DNA of 64,000 nucleotides from Paralvinella palmiformis (lineage: Eukaryota; Annelida; Polychaeta; Terebellida; Alvinellidae): contig JAODUP010000165.1 in assembly GCA_025642065.1 (NCBI GenBank), positions 827,501 through 891,500 of the forward strand, given 5' to 3'. Positions 33,011-44,811 of the stretch are shown piece after piece. The position numbers and the translations under genes are program-made. The notes under the pieces were generated by a model. That model worked only from the letters and a program-made list of their open reading frames with translations. It ran no database searches and was not told the origin of the DNA. Each line of letters begins with the position of its first letter. The first letter of the stretch is position 1.

Positions 33011-33099
33011 ATATTATATTATAATCACTCTTTGGTCAGCTACACGTATGTCTTTACCTGTACCGTCATGTTTGTTTTTTCACAAACGAGGAACACAAG

Positions 33100-33255
33100 C
33101 TGAGCAAATATCCAGCTATCAACCTGAGCGATCAACACGCACAAGCCACTGACCATCAATACGCGTCAATCACCCGGCGATCAATGTACGAAACACCCGT
33201 CAATCAACATGGGCAATCAATCCGGGCAAACATTCTGCGATCAACCAGCCTATTC
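33100..33255. repeat. Degenerate 'gatcaa' minisatellite
   Basis: 'atcaac' or 'tcaat' preceded by GC-rich spacer recurs about ten times at roughly 12-25 bp intervals ('gcgatcaaca', 'gcgtcaatca', 'gcgatcaatg', 'gggcaatcaat'). It is locally GC-rich in AT-rich DNA. Confidence 0.55.
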
Positions 33256-33369
33256 ACCTTTTCTCCAATTTTGTATTCCTATGTGGCCATTTAAAATTAG
33301 TAGCCAAGCCCCGGGTCTAAGACATGACTTTACACTTAAAGTACATATGCAGTCACAATAAAACGCGAG

Positions 33370-33560
33370 ACTGCTTTGGTGTCACTGAAGCGAGTTTGAG
33401 GGGGTTTGAGGGGTTGACAGCTGCATTTTGTTATAATATGGCATTGATTGTAGCCTATTCTCTTCTAAATTTAGTCATGTCACCTATCACATAAACGTAT
33501 GTTAGAGAATAACAAATTTTAACAATGCGTTATTCCACTCTTGACATCCGTTATTGATGT
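33370..33560 (+). repeat. Internal duplicate, first copy
   Basis: Matches 35697-35900: 'gagactgctttggtgtca', then 'agctgca', 'gattgtggtc'-like text, 'tcttctaaat' and 'tgttattccac' in the same order. Confidence 0.75.
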
Positions 33561-33769
33561 GGTACTTGTTTGTCGAAGTTATCGTTTGAGCGTCCCACAT
33601 ATCGGGTTCGAACTGGAGTGAACTTCGGGGGATCTGTTATTTCTATTTTCTCAATTTGATATAATCCGAAATGCACAAGTGATGTACCCGCATATTTATT
33701 GGAAACTTAAATCAGGGGAAGATTCTTTGGATTTTTAATAGTTTTTGGAACATAAGATTGGTGTAATAT

Positions 33770-33770
<1 letters not shown>

Positions 33771-33801
<31 letters not shown>

Positions 33802-33990
33802 ATAATAATAATAATAATAACAATAATAATATGGGATATTTATATAGAAGCTGCTCTAAGGCGCTTTACAATATTACTATCCCCGACCCAGCACACATCT
33901 CAACTCCCGAGTGAGCATACAACGCATGCCGCCATTATAGGCGCAAAGTGTCGCTTAAACACATAGCCATCGCGTCCTGTCAGAACGAAA
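33771..33990 (-). mobile_element. Family 2 element, ACT/AAT tail
   Basis: The minus strand carries 'gcatgcgttgtatgctc', then 'gggatagtaatattgta' and 'gcgcctta'-like text, with an (ATT)n/(AGT)n tail. It is the reverse-complement counterpart of 16410-16598. Confidence 0.8.
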
Positions 33991-34499
33991 GGTCATACAA
34001 CTGACTATTAAACAGGCGGATCTCCTCGTCGGTGTTGTAAGTGTTTATGGGGGGAGGATGGGTCTATCTGCTATATTTTTACATCACGAACTCTGGGTTA
34101 GATGGTATGACCTCCCGTTGATACTAACCTCACAGATAAATAAATACTCGAGAAATAGGATACATTGAGAACAACCAACTCGACGTGTTTGATCATAATC
34201 TGTACTACATTTCAACATTCATCTTCCTGAGGTTTGTCTATCACAGGATGGAACTGTTCTCCATAGTGAGTACTGATCTGGTTATTCGGAATAACATAGA
34301 TACAGGTCATCGTGACATCACGGACTGAAGCGCGAAACAGGTGCAGATCAAATAACGTTAAGGGGCTATGACAAAGTCCATTCCATAAAGATACTTTATA
34401 AACGACGGATTCCAATCTCTGGAGCGAAGTCAATGATCTAACTATTGTGAGTTAAGCCGTTGTTTGCAGTAGAATAAGGTAAAGTTATGTACCCATATG

Positions 34500-34702
34500 G
34501 TGATTGCGCGTCTAATATTACACTTTGTGGAACAGGTTACCGGCAGATATTACAAATGCGTCGTCTCTGGCAGATTTTATATCTGTTCTAAGACACACCT
34601 GTTCAAGGTTGCTTTCATAGATAAATAATATTTTTAGACATTATTTGGGCACAATGCATTTACATGACTCCTCATAGTAAGGGCACTTTATTACATATAC
34701 AC

Positions 34703-34736
<34 letters not shown>

Positions 34737-34740
34737 TCTA
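34500..34740 (+). pseudogene. LINE 3' end (RT C-terminal tail) with ATT tail
   Basis: 34530-34640 encodes TLWNRLPADITNASSLADF followed, after a frame change, by CSKTHLFKVAFIDK and a stop. These WN-LP and KTHLF-A motifs are the usual end of L2/CR1-like LINE proteins. About 60 bases of untranslated DNA and an (ATT)n tract (34704-34736) follow. It is 5'-truncated and carries a frameshift. Confidence 0.8.
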
Positions 34741-35355
34741 GTTATATGGAAGTACTAAATATGTATATTTAAATATGTAAAAAAGAATAGACTTCATCAG
34801 CCTCATCGGGAGGATATCTGTGAGGCTATTCAGGATAAAGATTAGTTTTGTCTATAATAATACCGAGGGATGTTTCATACGTAGTAGGAGCTTTCTTAAA
34901 GCACTTCCATCTGATCTTTATCCATCTGGTAATTCATTTAGCTCTATAGGTATCATTTCTGATAGAGTTTGGATCCACCTTTACTATCTATAAAAATAAA
35001 AGCCAGTGTTTGTTTGTTTGTCTGTTTGTTCACAACAAAATCTGACAAAAGAGTCTTATACGGCGGTGAATATGACATTGTTTTGGTCTAGAATTGGTAC
35101 TCTACTAATTAATTTTGTTTTTATTATTATAAGCTCTAAGTTATATTGGTCGAAGGCCCAAGTAACCATCCACATGAACTACCTTTAAAGTCAGCATGGA
35201 TTAATAATCTCAATAATGTCAGGTTTGTTACGATTTGTGCGAAAGATTCCCATAAATATAATCATTTAACTAATTTTAGAACCACTTTACTCTTGAGCGA
35301 TATGGAGAATTGAACAAGAGAAATGAACAAAGACTGACATTCTTATGTCATTTAA

Positions 35356-35358
<3 letters not shown>

Positions 35359-35443
<85 letters not shown>
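35359..35443. repeat. (AT)n microsatellite
   Basis: About 42 AT units. Confidence 0.97.
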
Positions 35444-35444
<1 letters not shown>

Positions 35445-35696
35445 CTAAATTTAAATATTTGTATTTAATATCTGATTATTTAAAAAAACACTTGAAAAAG
35501 CTATAAGTCTTGTTCCGTTGACTTTTAAATACATTTAATACATTCAAGAAACAAGATGGATTGTTAACTAATTTGGTATCAAAGAGACAAAAACAAAGAT
35601 ATATATGCTAAGTCACAATTATTGGCATCGTATTGTCAGTCACAGTCAAAACAAGATATTTATCTAAATGTTGAGCCAGCTACCTGTTTGAAGAAA

Positions 35697-35900
35697 TGAG
35701 ACTGCTTTGGTGTCAGAGAATATAGCGTTGCACATTGAGGTCAACATCTTCTAAGTTGGTTTTCGGAGTTTGAGAGGTAGCCAGCTGCAAAGATGGCCTG
35801 GATTGTGGTCTGTAGTCTTCTAAATCTAATCAAAACCTACCAAATACACGGATGTTAGTGAACCACAAAGTTGAAGCATGTGTTATTCCACCCCTTATTT
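35697..35900 (+). repeat. Internal duplicate, second copy
   Basis: Pairs with 33370-33560, in the same orientation, about 2.3 kb apart. Confidence 0.75.
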
Positions 35901-36790
35901 GTATTTATCTTTTGAATAATCGTACAGTGATTATAGTTCAGTTTAAAATTAGACACTGAACTAAAGCGCTAATTTGAGAAACATTTATCTTAACTGTATG
36001 TTGTCGAACTCTTTCAATCGAAATTGAGGAATGATCCTGAGGTTATTAGGTAAACACCTTTATACTTTACTATACCAGTTTGCGCATTTACCTGTAATCA
36101 CGTCAGAGGCAACAGACAAATATTAAATGTGGTACTAGTGTTAAAGTAACCAGAGAAGGGTAATTTAGGGTAACATTTAGTTCATTAGATACACAGTAAA
36201 GTCTGATTCTAGATCGAATATGACTTGCTTTTATTACACAGATCATTCGGAGTATAGGATGATCCCGACAGAAGATTTCTTGTTATTTACTTGGAATGGC
36301 CTATCAGATATTTGAATTGACTCAGTCATTACCAAGAAAATAAATATTATGGTAGCCGAAGAAGAACGCTAATTAACTATTTAATGTGATAAAGGATAAT
36401 GTTTTTGTGGGTGAAGTTTAAGAAAATAGTGCTATAGACATTGTTTATTGGCCTTCGATTAGGGTTCAGTAATTAACGTCTAGTGTGCTTAATATTGAGA
36501 TTAATAACGTCTAATAAAGGTAAACAAATAATTCATAATTTGCGATTTCTCTAACTGATTTAACGTGATATCAATTTTACAGACACACTTATCTCAAAAT
36601 ATGTGCTTGAACTACAGGTCAAAGAGTGTGGCTATGTTGATTGGCCTCGTCTTTGAACATGAATGTTTGTAGTACTGTTTTATAACCATTGCATTATTTC
36701 CCCCAATCGTCAACTGACATTTTGTTATTCGTATTACCTGTCTTAATCATACTGTTTCTCTTAATTGAATAATAGTGAGGAATATTTGAA

Positions 36791-36792
<2 letters not shown>

Positions 36793-36833
<41 letters not shown>

Positions 36834-36851
36834 GCCGCGCGCACACACACA

Positions 36852-36920
<69 letters not shown>
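36793..36920. repeat. (CA)n-(TA)n compound microsatellite
   Basis: CA repeats with a CGCCGCGCG interruption at about 36833, then TA repeats from 36885. Confidence 0.96.
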
Positions 36921-36924
<4 letters not shown>

Positions 36925-37061
36925 CTTGTCCATTTCTAAGGTAATTATTGGCAAAGAAAACAACATTATAATTATTTTTGATAGTTAGTTACCACAGTAT
37001 AGGATAACATATGTTAAATAACTTCAGTCGTTCCAAAATTCCGCAACTTAATAGTAATAAT

Positions 37062-37087
37062 ACTACTCCTACTACTACTACTACTAC

Positions 37088-37119
<32 letters not shown>

Positions 37120-37120
37120 T
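37062..37120. repeat. (ACT)n/(AAT)n triplet repeat
   Basis: ACT units pass into AAT units. Copy C has (TAG)n at the equivalent place (44365-44450). Confidence 0.93.
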
Positions 37121-37579
37121 TAGTGGTATATTTAGAATTTTTAGATATAAATCCAAAAGGAACCCCACAAGAAGGGATCATAGTAGTTCTAAGGTTGTTT
37201 TCCTAGTGATTCATTCCTTAAACAATTTTTTTTATTTGACATAACGTTGCATACAAAATAAAATATATGTAATGTAGCTTCTATTGATATATTACAAATA
37301 TAAATGATCAATTCAGTGGTTACATAGTCATGTCTCCACTTATGGATCAATGCTATTTTCTACCTTAGTTTTGAAGAATAAATGACTGACTGAATACAAA
37401 TATGAGATTGTAGTAATTTTCTAATTATATAATGTGATAATTAGTCGCTAATTACCAAACATACAAAATAAAGACTTTCCCATAACAGCTAATATTATTT
37501 TATTTTAACAGACATCTGTATCCAAATAACAAAAAGTATCATTTTGTTTTTATTCGGACAATAAAATTATATATAATTC

Positions 37580-37581
<2 letters not shown>

Positions 37582-37662
<81 letters not shown>
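37582..37662. repeat. (TA)n-(TG)n compound microsatellite
   Basis: About 30 TA units and 10 TG units. Absent at the equivalent place in copy C (about 45060-45080). Confidence 0.96.
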
Positions 37663-39454
37663 AGTGTTGTTCAAAAGGAAGTACATGACGAAACAAAACA
37701 AATGACATAAAATGGATAGATATCTTATTTGGCTCATCAGACAAAACTGGCGACGAGGAAAATGAGAACAAAAATAACGGATATGATTAGTTGTCGTGGA
37801 TATTACACGTAAATGGCTTAATGCGTGTGCTGTACAGCAACAAATACACCGTAATGGGACGATTGTAGATGTGTCTCTTGTCGAGTAGATTGTGAATGAT
37901 CGTAGAATAGTCTACCTCTAGCAGAATTTAATTGATTATTAGATGTGGGAGAATAAGTCAACCTCTGTTGTTGTAAACAGCCTCATAATGACGTTTGATT
38001 GGCTAAAAAACAACAACATGACAGATTATAAATCCATTAATCGGAAGTAACAAAGTAAACATTTGCTCTGATATTAAATAGATGTCTGAAACTGTAATAA
38101 TGGTCGGAACATCTAGGTACCTAATGCAACGAGGTACTTGCTAATGTAAAATAAACAATAAGGCGGTTTTATTGGCCAGAATAAAAGGTTTGAAAATAAG
38201 GTGAAACGTGATACTCTAGAAGAGTTTTGCGGATGCTATTAGAATGCTATAAACCACGAAAATTGACCTTGAACATAAACGCATCAATGATGAGACGAAA
38301 CAATTAATGGGAGGTAGTGTTTACACAAGATGTTAAAGTAACCGAATAAAACGAACTTGCTCTAAGATTTCCGACTACGAGATAGATACTCTGTTAGATA
38401 TTTATGTACCCTTTCGGAGTCCCAAGAGGTTAGGTAAGTTAAGTCGTTTAACCTTGGCTCTAGGCACACCTATGGGGGTTCTAATTCCCAGATAAATATA
38501 TCCCACAAAAAGATATATGATTCTTATGTAAACCCACTATCCAGAGATTTGCAGTGTACAGTTCCCTAACCAATTGCGACATCCAATCACCCTGATAACC
38601 CAAATTCATTTGATATATAATATACAATTAGTTTTGTTTGACAGCCTTAAAACGAAAATCACGATGGATGGTGTTTTGAAAGGGTTTCATCGACTAGTGA
38701 TCGAGCCTTGCCCGTTATGGCCTTTCATTTTACTTAGCATATAACACCAGTCAAATACATATGGAAGATATAAAATATAATAACTTGTGTCATTTTGACA
38801 TTTTCCAGGTAATCACATCCAGCGAGTTACTAGGTATTTTGGCAAGCTGAACTTTGATTTTGTTACTAGCCGAATATATGTATTTTTCTATTTTGGCTAT
38901 CATAGACTAGTACATATATTTAGCAAATATAGGAGATGTCTTAAGGAAAACTGATCTCGAAACAAATAAACCTCATGGTAGATTTATTATTTGGAGAGAT
39001 TGATTTCCGATTGGTCAGGAGTCGATGCTACCATGCATACAAATTACAAGATGTGTGTAAGGTGAATGACCGTTCATGGGCAATATTTGTAAGCTCTAAG
39101 ATATATTTGATGTGAAATAATATAAGGAATTAATAATAATAGTCAAATTCTTTGGTGAATCTCACCCCTATGACATCGAATTATACCAGTTGTATGATAA
39201 TAAAATATTCTTATTAGCAATGATTCCTCAGATCTGGACACAGTAAACACTGAAGGACACATATAATCTTAATATGTGTTTGCCTTTTCCTGTAAGTCAC
39301 TTTACATTGGCAAGACATAATACTTTATCACGATTGGGCCAATCTTTTGCAGATCATACAAATAATATTGATGAATAGGTATTTCTTTATCAGAGTTTAA
39401 CTTTGGTAGTGAATGTAGCCAGTACGAGATTGTTTTTGTAATGTCTATTTATAC

Positions 39455-39460
<6 letters not shown>

Positions 39461-39512
<52 letters not shown>
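39461..39512. repeat. (AT)n microsatellite
   Basis: About 26 AT units. Confidence 0.97.
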
Positions 39513-39515
<3 letters not shown>

Positions 39516-40058
39516 TGTAAATGCGACGAATAACATAAGGAATAACAAACTCTGATTATAAAATCCCAACTGATCTTGTGAAGATTCCATAATAAACTTA
39601 ATCAAATAACGTTCCTACCTGATGGAAATAGACAAATTAAATACGAGTATTCTAGTCGGTTTCATCCTCTATTAGTATAATGTTGTACCAATTGGTTACT
39701 CAGAATGTTTATATAATACTCAATATCAGTTAAAATAATTGACCTGTCTTATATTTGGTGTACATGGATGACTTTGTATTCATTGTGTGACTCACTTTAT
39801 TCTTGTGGCTGGTGCTGTTAGATAAGAGTACTGATCACATGGAGATGTATAACTAGATGACAGATCTTGGAATGTTTATGGCGAGACATATTAATCTTCT
39901 CCCCGATTAGACACATTTATGCCGGTGTGGTTGTAATCAAAGCGACTTATTCTAGATTCGAGGTATTCCCTCTGTACAAGGTTTTCTGTTGAAAAGACAT
40001 GGTATTATTCTAACCAAAGTATTATCTTCAGTGATCATTAGTGAATTATTTTAGGAGC

Positions 40059-40059
<1 letters not shown>

Positions 40060-40096
<37 letters not shown>
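40060..40096. repeat. (ATT)n microsatellite in segment B
   Basis: Equivalent to 20860-20913 in copy A and 55370-55402 in copy D. Confidence 0.94.
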
Positions 40097-40097
<1 letters not shown>

Positions 40098-40100
40098 GGA

Positions 40101-41439
40101 TTAATTAGTTCACACATTATAGTTCAAAAAACATTATTTCAAGAAATCATTTTGATTATATCCATATATAAATATATATAATATAACATATATATTATAT
40201 ATATATTATTAAAAATCCTCTTATAATCTACGTGATAATTCAAATTTGTCTGAAACTATTTTTCAACTAATATGATCCAATTGCACAGGTATACATCAGC
40301 TTTAAGTAATAAAATAAAAATAATCCTTAATTAAATAGAACGGAATAATGTATAGAACATTTATAGTTTGAATAAAACTTACTTTCTATAAGAGAATCAT
40401 TTCTGATCTAAGCTCCATATGATCAGAATTAATAACTCATAACATATTTTTTGCCATCTTTTATTAAAATCCTTTTATAATTATTGATATTATTTGGTCT
40501 CGAAAATATATTTTCAACAATTATCACCAAAACTGCCCCCCCACAGATATATCATCAGCTTTATAGAATTTAAAAAAAATCCCGTCTAATGAGTAAAAAG
40601 AACAGGTAATATTGTATAATACATGTTAAGAAAACATTACTCTAATTCAAAGGCGGATATAGAGATGTTTAGAACAATTATGAAACACTCAGATTTTTTG
40701 CCTTTCTAAATTCTGAAGTTTATCCAATATGTCAAGCATTATAAGTTCTCTTGATTCGGGAATAAAAACATTGTATCGCATCTCCAGCAGAGGCATTGGA
40801 CATAGCCCGTGTGGTTGGTGTGTTTTATATACAATTCACTAGAGTTGTATGCGGGAATAGAATCATCTTCCCCAAAACCAGTTTTATCAGTCTATGTTAT
40901 TACAGTCAAGGCTAGCTTTATTCTGCTTGTCATCAATAACGCTAAAACCAGTTATTATAACTATTTATTTGGCATAGGAGACATTAGGTCTGGTTTGAAA
41001 ATACGAATGTATAGTGTTAACAAAGCCGAGACAATGACTGCATAACAGTCGGCTATAGCACAAATGTCAATTTGTTAATAGCAATTTAGCTACCAGTTTT
41101 AAACACAAGTCGCTACATGACACCATTAATTTAATGCTGATATTTTCGCTTTGAAATTAAGGATAATGAACAACATATTTTTTAAACATTAGAATTATGA
41201 TAATTAGACCACATTATATTTATTGACTGTGTGAAATTTGAAATTTCACGTTACTAATTTTAACGACGTTAAATGTTATGTGAAGTTGAACATTTAATCT
41301 GAAATATTAATTATAGCAATCACCCCTGAAAAAGATAAATAGATACATACAAATAAAACAACCCAAACACATTAATGGAGAAAAAAACAGTTAGTTGATT
41401 AGATCAGTTATATATTTACTTAATTGAAAGATATCACGG
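40101..41439. other. AT-rich spacer between copies B and C
   Basis: A 78-residue open frame at 40809-41045 has no recognisable domain. Nothing else stands out. Confidence 0.5.
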
Positions 41440-42785
41440 TAAAATTATTATGAAGTAATGGAAATAACCCTCTGCATGATTACCATTAAAATAAGTGAGA
41501 ACTTGCCTCCCACCCGATCGTTCTTCCTTAGCTTTTTAATAAATTAGTTACAAAAAAACAACTATTCCCTTGGGCTAATTTGTATGCTTCTAAACGTCCA
41601 ACTGCCGTTTATTAGGATAACATTTACCTTACGAGATATAGTTTGCCAAGAGACGCTTTGTTATTTACACGAATTTTCAATTATCATAAATTACTAAACG
41701 TACCAAGCCCATAGTAACAACAACAACAACAACACTAAATACCACATGGATACCATGTAGCGTCAAAAATAACAAATTTCACATTGAGACCATCAACATC
41801 ACTAACACTAAACACCATCGTGCTAAGAAGCTGCCAACTTTTGTCATTATCTTTAGATTCACAAATAAACAAAGCCGTGTTGTCTATTTATCTTTCGTTT
41901 TAGATGTCCTTATATTGTTTATTTGATTCATACCACGAGAGTTTTAGACAAGATGTGATCCAGTATAGTAAATATTGCTTTCGTCTTATTCTCGTCTGTT
42001 TCGTAGAAATCAATCGACCACTTTTTCTTTTTAGCAAAAAAATAACTTTTATGCAAAAGAACATACTTGCTAGTGTATTACTTTCTAAAGAAATATAATA
42101 TTCCCTCAATAATATGTTCGTGAACAATCTATTCTGGGATTTATTACAAAGTCAGAACAGTTTGGCTATTTGAGTGCTTTAGTCACTAATTTATTATGAA
42201 CAAGGAGTGGGATTAGGGAATTGAATTACATTAAATCATTCTAAGCTTCTCACTTTATTATTATCAGCGTTTGGGATTATGTATTTATTGTAGTTGAAAG
42301 GTTATACCCACATAGGAAGTTTCGTATGATGTGCATGTCGAGCTTGATCCACGGGCTTGTTTTTAGGTGTGAAACGTGTATTATCTAGACCAATGTAAAA
42401 GGTCATTCTGTGTATTATCTGCATACATATGTCAATACCATAATATAGATTCCCGTTTCAGTACTTGCATTTTAATTTTTAGTTAAATAAACACTTGGAG
42501 ATATCTAAAGATTTGTATATTATTATTGTTATTACCACTATATTTGTATTTCGACAATTTGTACTATATACTCTTTCTGTAATAGACATACAGTCAGCTA
42601 AATAAAACTATTACTCTAACACTTATGTGGTATACACACATCGCTATCACGCATGCATTATACTCATCTCCCATGATGCCATTTTTATTGGATTGTGTGT
42701 ATGATATCATTTACGTTTGAGCTTTTTAGAGAAGTTCCCTTTTAACCAAATAGATATACATCTAGGCCGACATTTTTATCTTTTG

Positions 42786-43640
42786 CTACATTGGCGGCCA
42801 TGGCACAGAGTGGATTTTGTGCAAGTATTGAGAGACCTGGACATTTGAAAGAATGTTCGTTCCACTACGACAGAGAATCAATGCTAAAAGTGTTTTCTTT
42901 TTCTGAATGAAGGTACTCTTGTACAAATCTATTTCAACAATATCCTCTTTTTCTATAATATCGTCATCAAAGTGATTCATATCATTGATGCGATGTCGTT
43001 TGTTGTGGTTGCTGAACGTCATCTAGTTGATGTTTTGTTGGTGTAAGTCGTAGTGACAAGTTATCGATTTCATCAAACACTTACTCGAGTACATCAGCTC
43101 GGTCGGCAGTGAATATAACTTTTATTGACTTCTGATCGTCATGGAATCCGGCTATATATCTCTGGCTTAAAAGAGGCCAGTATGTTGATGTTGAAGATCC
43201 GGGACTCTCTGGATAAAGCACTTGAAACCTTTACCAGTAAAAGGTTAAATCTGCACTTAGGGCATTTCATGATGGATGTGCCTGATTGACAACCAATGTA
43301 ATGTTATGAGCAGCATAAGTAAATTTCCTTCCAATTTAGTCCACATTTTAGTTTCTAGATATCTAAAGTTACATCGCGGACCAACCGAATATTGTAAACA
43401 GCAGAAACAATATTAGACGTAATTTGAAATAATGGAATCTCCACGAGGGACTTCTTTTTGGCTAAATTCACAGACCAATGATATAAAAATAACCTCTTGA
43501 CCACTTTTTGCCGAGCTTGTTTGGAAAAGATCTATAACCAACCTCATGATGAAATATTGTCGGAATCGAATGTTGCTAGTACGTATTGTTTCGCCATAAT
43601 CAGTTGGTATTGTTTGCATGACAGAATTATAATGGCATTA
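42786..43640 (-). pseudogene. Unrecognised coding-like stretch, broken frames
   Basis: Read on the minus strand, several consecutive open pieces have normal-looking amino-acid composition. Around 43619-43413 there is a 68-residue frame beginning MQTIPTDYGETIRTS. Next, at about 43300-43200 in a different frame, comes a Cys-rich piece reading HYIGCQSGTSIMKCPKCRF, whose C-x2-C pair could be half of a zinc site. An acidic piece around 43022-42786 contains FDDDIIEKEDIVEID. Stops and frame changes separate the pieces. I do not recognise the family. It could be a fossil transposon, a captured viral gene or a decayed host gene. It lies within copy C, between the left and right blocks shared with B. 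Confidence 0.4.
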
Positions 43641-43859
43641 TAAGTGAGCCTCACCATTCACAATGTAAGTGTTTCTATGCAATTTTGCCCATTTTGATTA
43701 CTGACAGAAATATCAATACTTCTATTAAAATTACCTTAAATATTATATTGTCGGAAGACCCATATATTAAATGATATTGATACATTGAGGCTGGTTGTAT
43801 ATTTGGCGATATATATTATCAAATACTTTAATAAATAATTTATAAGATAAGATATTAAT

Positions 43860-44075
43860 TGCACTTAGGGGATCACATTAAACTCGCAACAAGTACAGAA
43901 ATATTTTATGATGTTCTTAAAACCCACTTATTTAAATTGGCGTATTTATAATATTTAAACCTGTTTATTATCTATGGAAGGTATTTGCGCATAGATGAGC
44001 TCAGAATATGTTTTAACTATGTTTTAGATATAAAGCGCCTTAGAACAATTCAAGTTAAAATACTATTATTAATAT
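43860..44075 (+). pseudogene. LINE 3' end fragment
   Basis: 43895-43950 encodes FYDVLKTHLFKLAYL and a stop, the same KTHLF-A ending seen at 34.6 kb. Untranslated DNA with 'ataaagcgccttagaac' follows, then an AT-rich 'attattaatataataat' end. Confidence 0.7.
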
Positions 44076-44130
44076 AATAATAGTATTTTATTCAACACGG
44101 CACATTTGCTAATTGTTCGGACAAAGATGA

Positions 44131-44232
44131 TTGATGTTTCACGGTGACTTTTTTGCTCATGGTAGGCTAAATGGGCCAAGCGACCTCCAAAGGTATTGAA
44201 GCGAAGTCAAAGATGAAACAACCTTTAATATG
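44131..44232 (-). mobile_element. SINE family 1, 3' fragment
   Basis: The body portion only ('ggtaggctaaatgggccaag' on plus, complementary to the body). The tRNA-like head is missing. Confidence 0.82.
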
Positions 44233-44364
44233 CTGTTCCAAACCTTTCTCATTTATTATGAAAATAATTTCAATAACAATTTATGATATGTTCTTACCAT
44301 GGAATTAGATCGAATAAACAAGGCAACATTTGAACTTTTTAGTAATCCTGACTTGCAATTACAG

Positions 44365-44450
44365 TAGTAGTCATAGTAATAGTAGTAGTAGCAGTAGTAG
44401 TAGTAGTAGCAGTGGTAGTAGTAGTAGTAGCAGCAGCGGTAGTAGTAAAC
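44365..44450. repeat. (TAG)n/(CAG)n triplet repeat
   Basis: TAG units with scattered CAG, CGG and TGG variants. The leucine-run open frame on minus is an artefact. Confidence 0.93.
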
Positions 44451-44654
44451 GTAATAATAAGAGTATTACATATTTAATGTTCAGATATAAATGCCAAAGA
44501 AGCAAATGATAACGAGTGATAATAAAATAAAGGACCTGTGTATTTCTAAGGTGCTGTTTTCCAACTGATCCCTTAAACAAAACAAATTTAAATTAATCTA
44601 AAGTTACAAACAATCAGGTTATGGTGTCAAATTTCTATTAATTTTATCCAGTGG

Positions 44655-44811
44655 CTATATAATCACACATGACTACCACCCGTGTTCCAATCTCGGGTTG
44701 GGGATATCTGAGGGTTGTTTCATCTTTGACTTCGCTTCATTACGTTTGGATATCGCTCTGTCCATTTAGCCCACTATGTACACAAACGTGGCCGTAAAAC
44801 ATCAATCATCC
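44655..44811 (+). mobile_element. SINE family 1, 5'-truncated
   Basis: Starts inside the head at 'actaccacccgtgttccaat' and runs through the body to 'aaaacatcaatcatc'. Together with 44131-44232 it forms an inverted pair about 0.4 kb apart. Absent from the equivalent place in copy B. Confidence 0.85.

Larger units (their letters stand above)
29770..40100 (+). repeat. Large duplicated segment, copy B
   Basis: The left block (29770-30560) aligns with 41440-42240 of copy C. Shared anchors include 'ttttcaattatcataaat', 'cacattgagaccatcaac' and 'gttcacaaataaacaaag'-like text in the same order. The right block (about 37010-40100) aligns with copies A and C, for example 'cttgtcgagtagattgtga' at about 37879 and 45428, and 'aattgattattagatg' at about 37929 and 45478. 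By eye the 120-bp block at 37835 is about 80-85% identical to C. The middle carries many extra insertions: SINEs, a LINE 3' end, microsatellites and an internal duplication. It has no coding potential. Confidence 0.82.

Noticed and set aside
40809..41045. 78-residue open frame on plus
   Set aside because: No recognisable domain or repeat support; length is within chance for 64 kb of sequence.
42786..43022. Intact small acidic protein gene on minus
   Set aside because: The surrounding coding-like pieces continue in other frames across stops, so it reads as a fragment of a decayed longer sequence.
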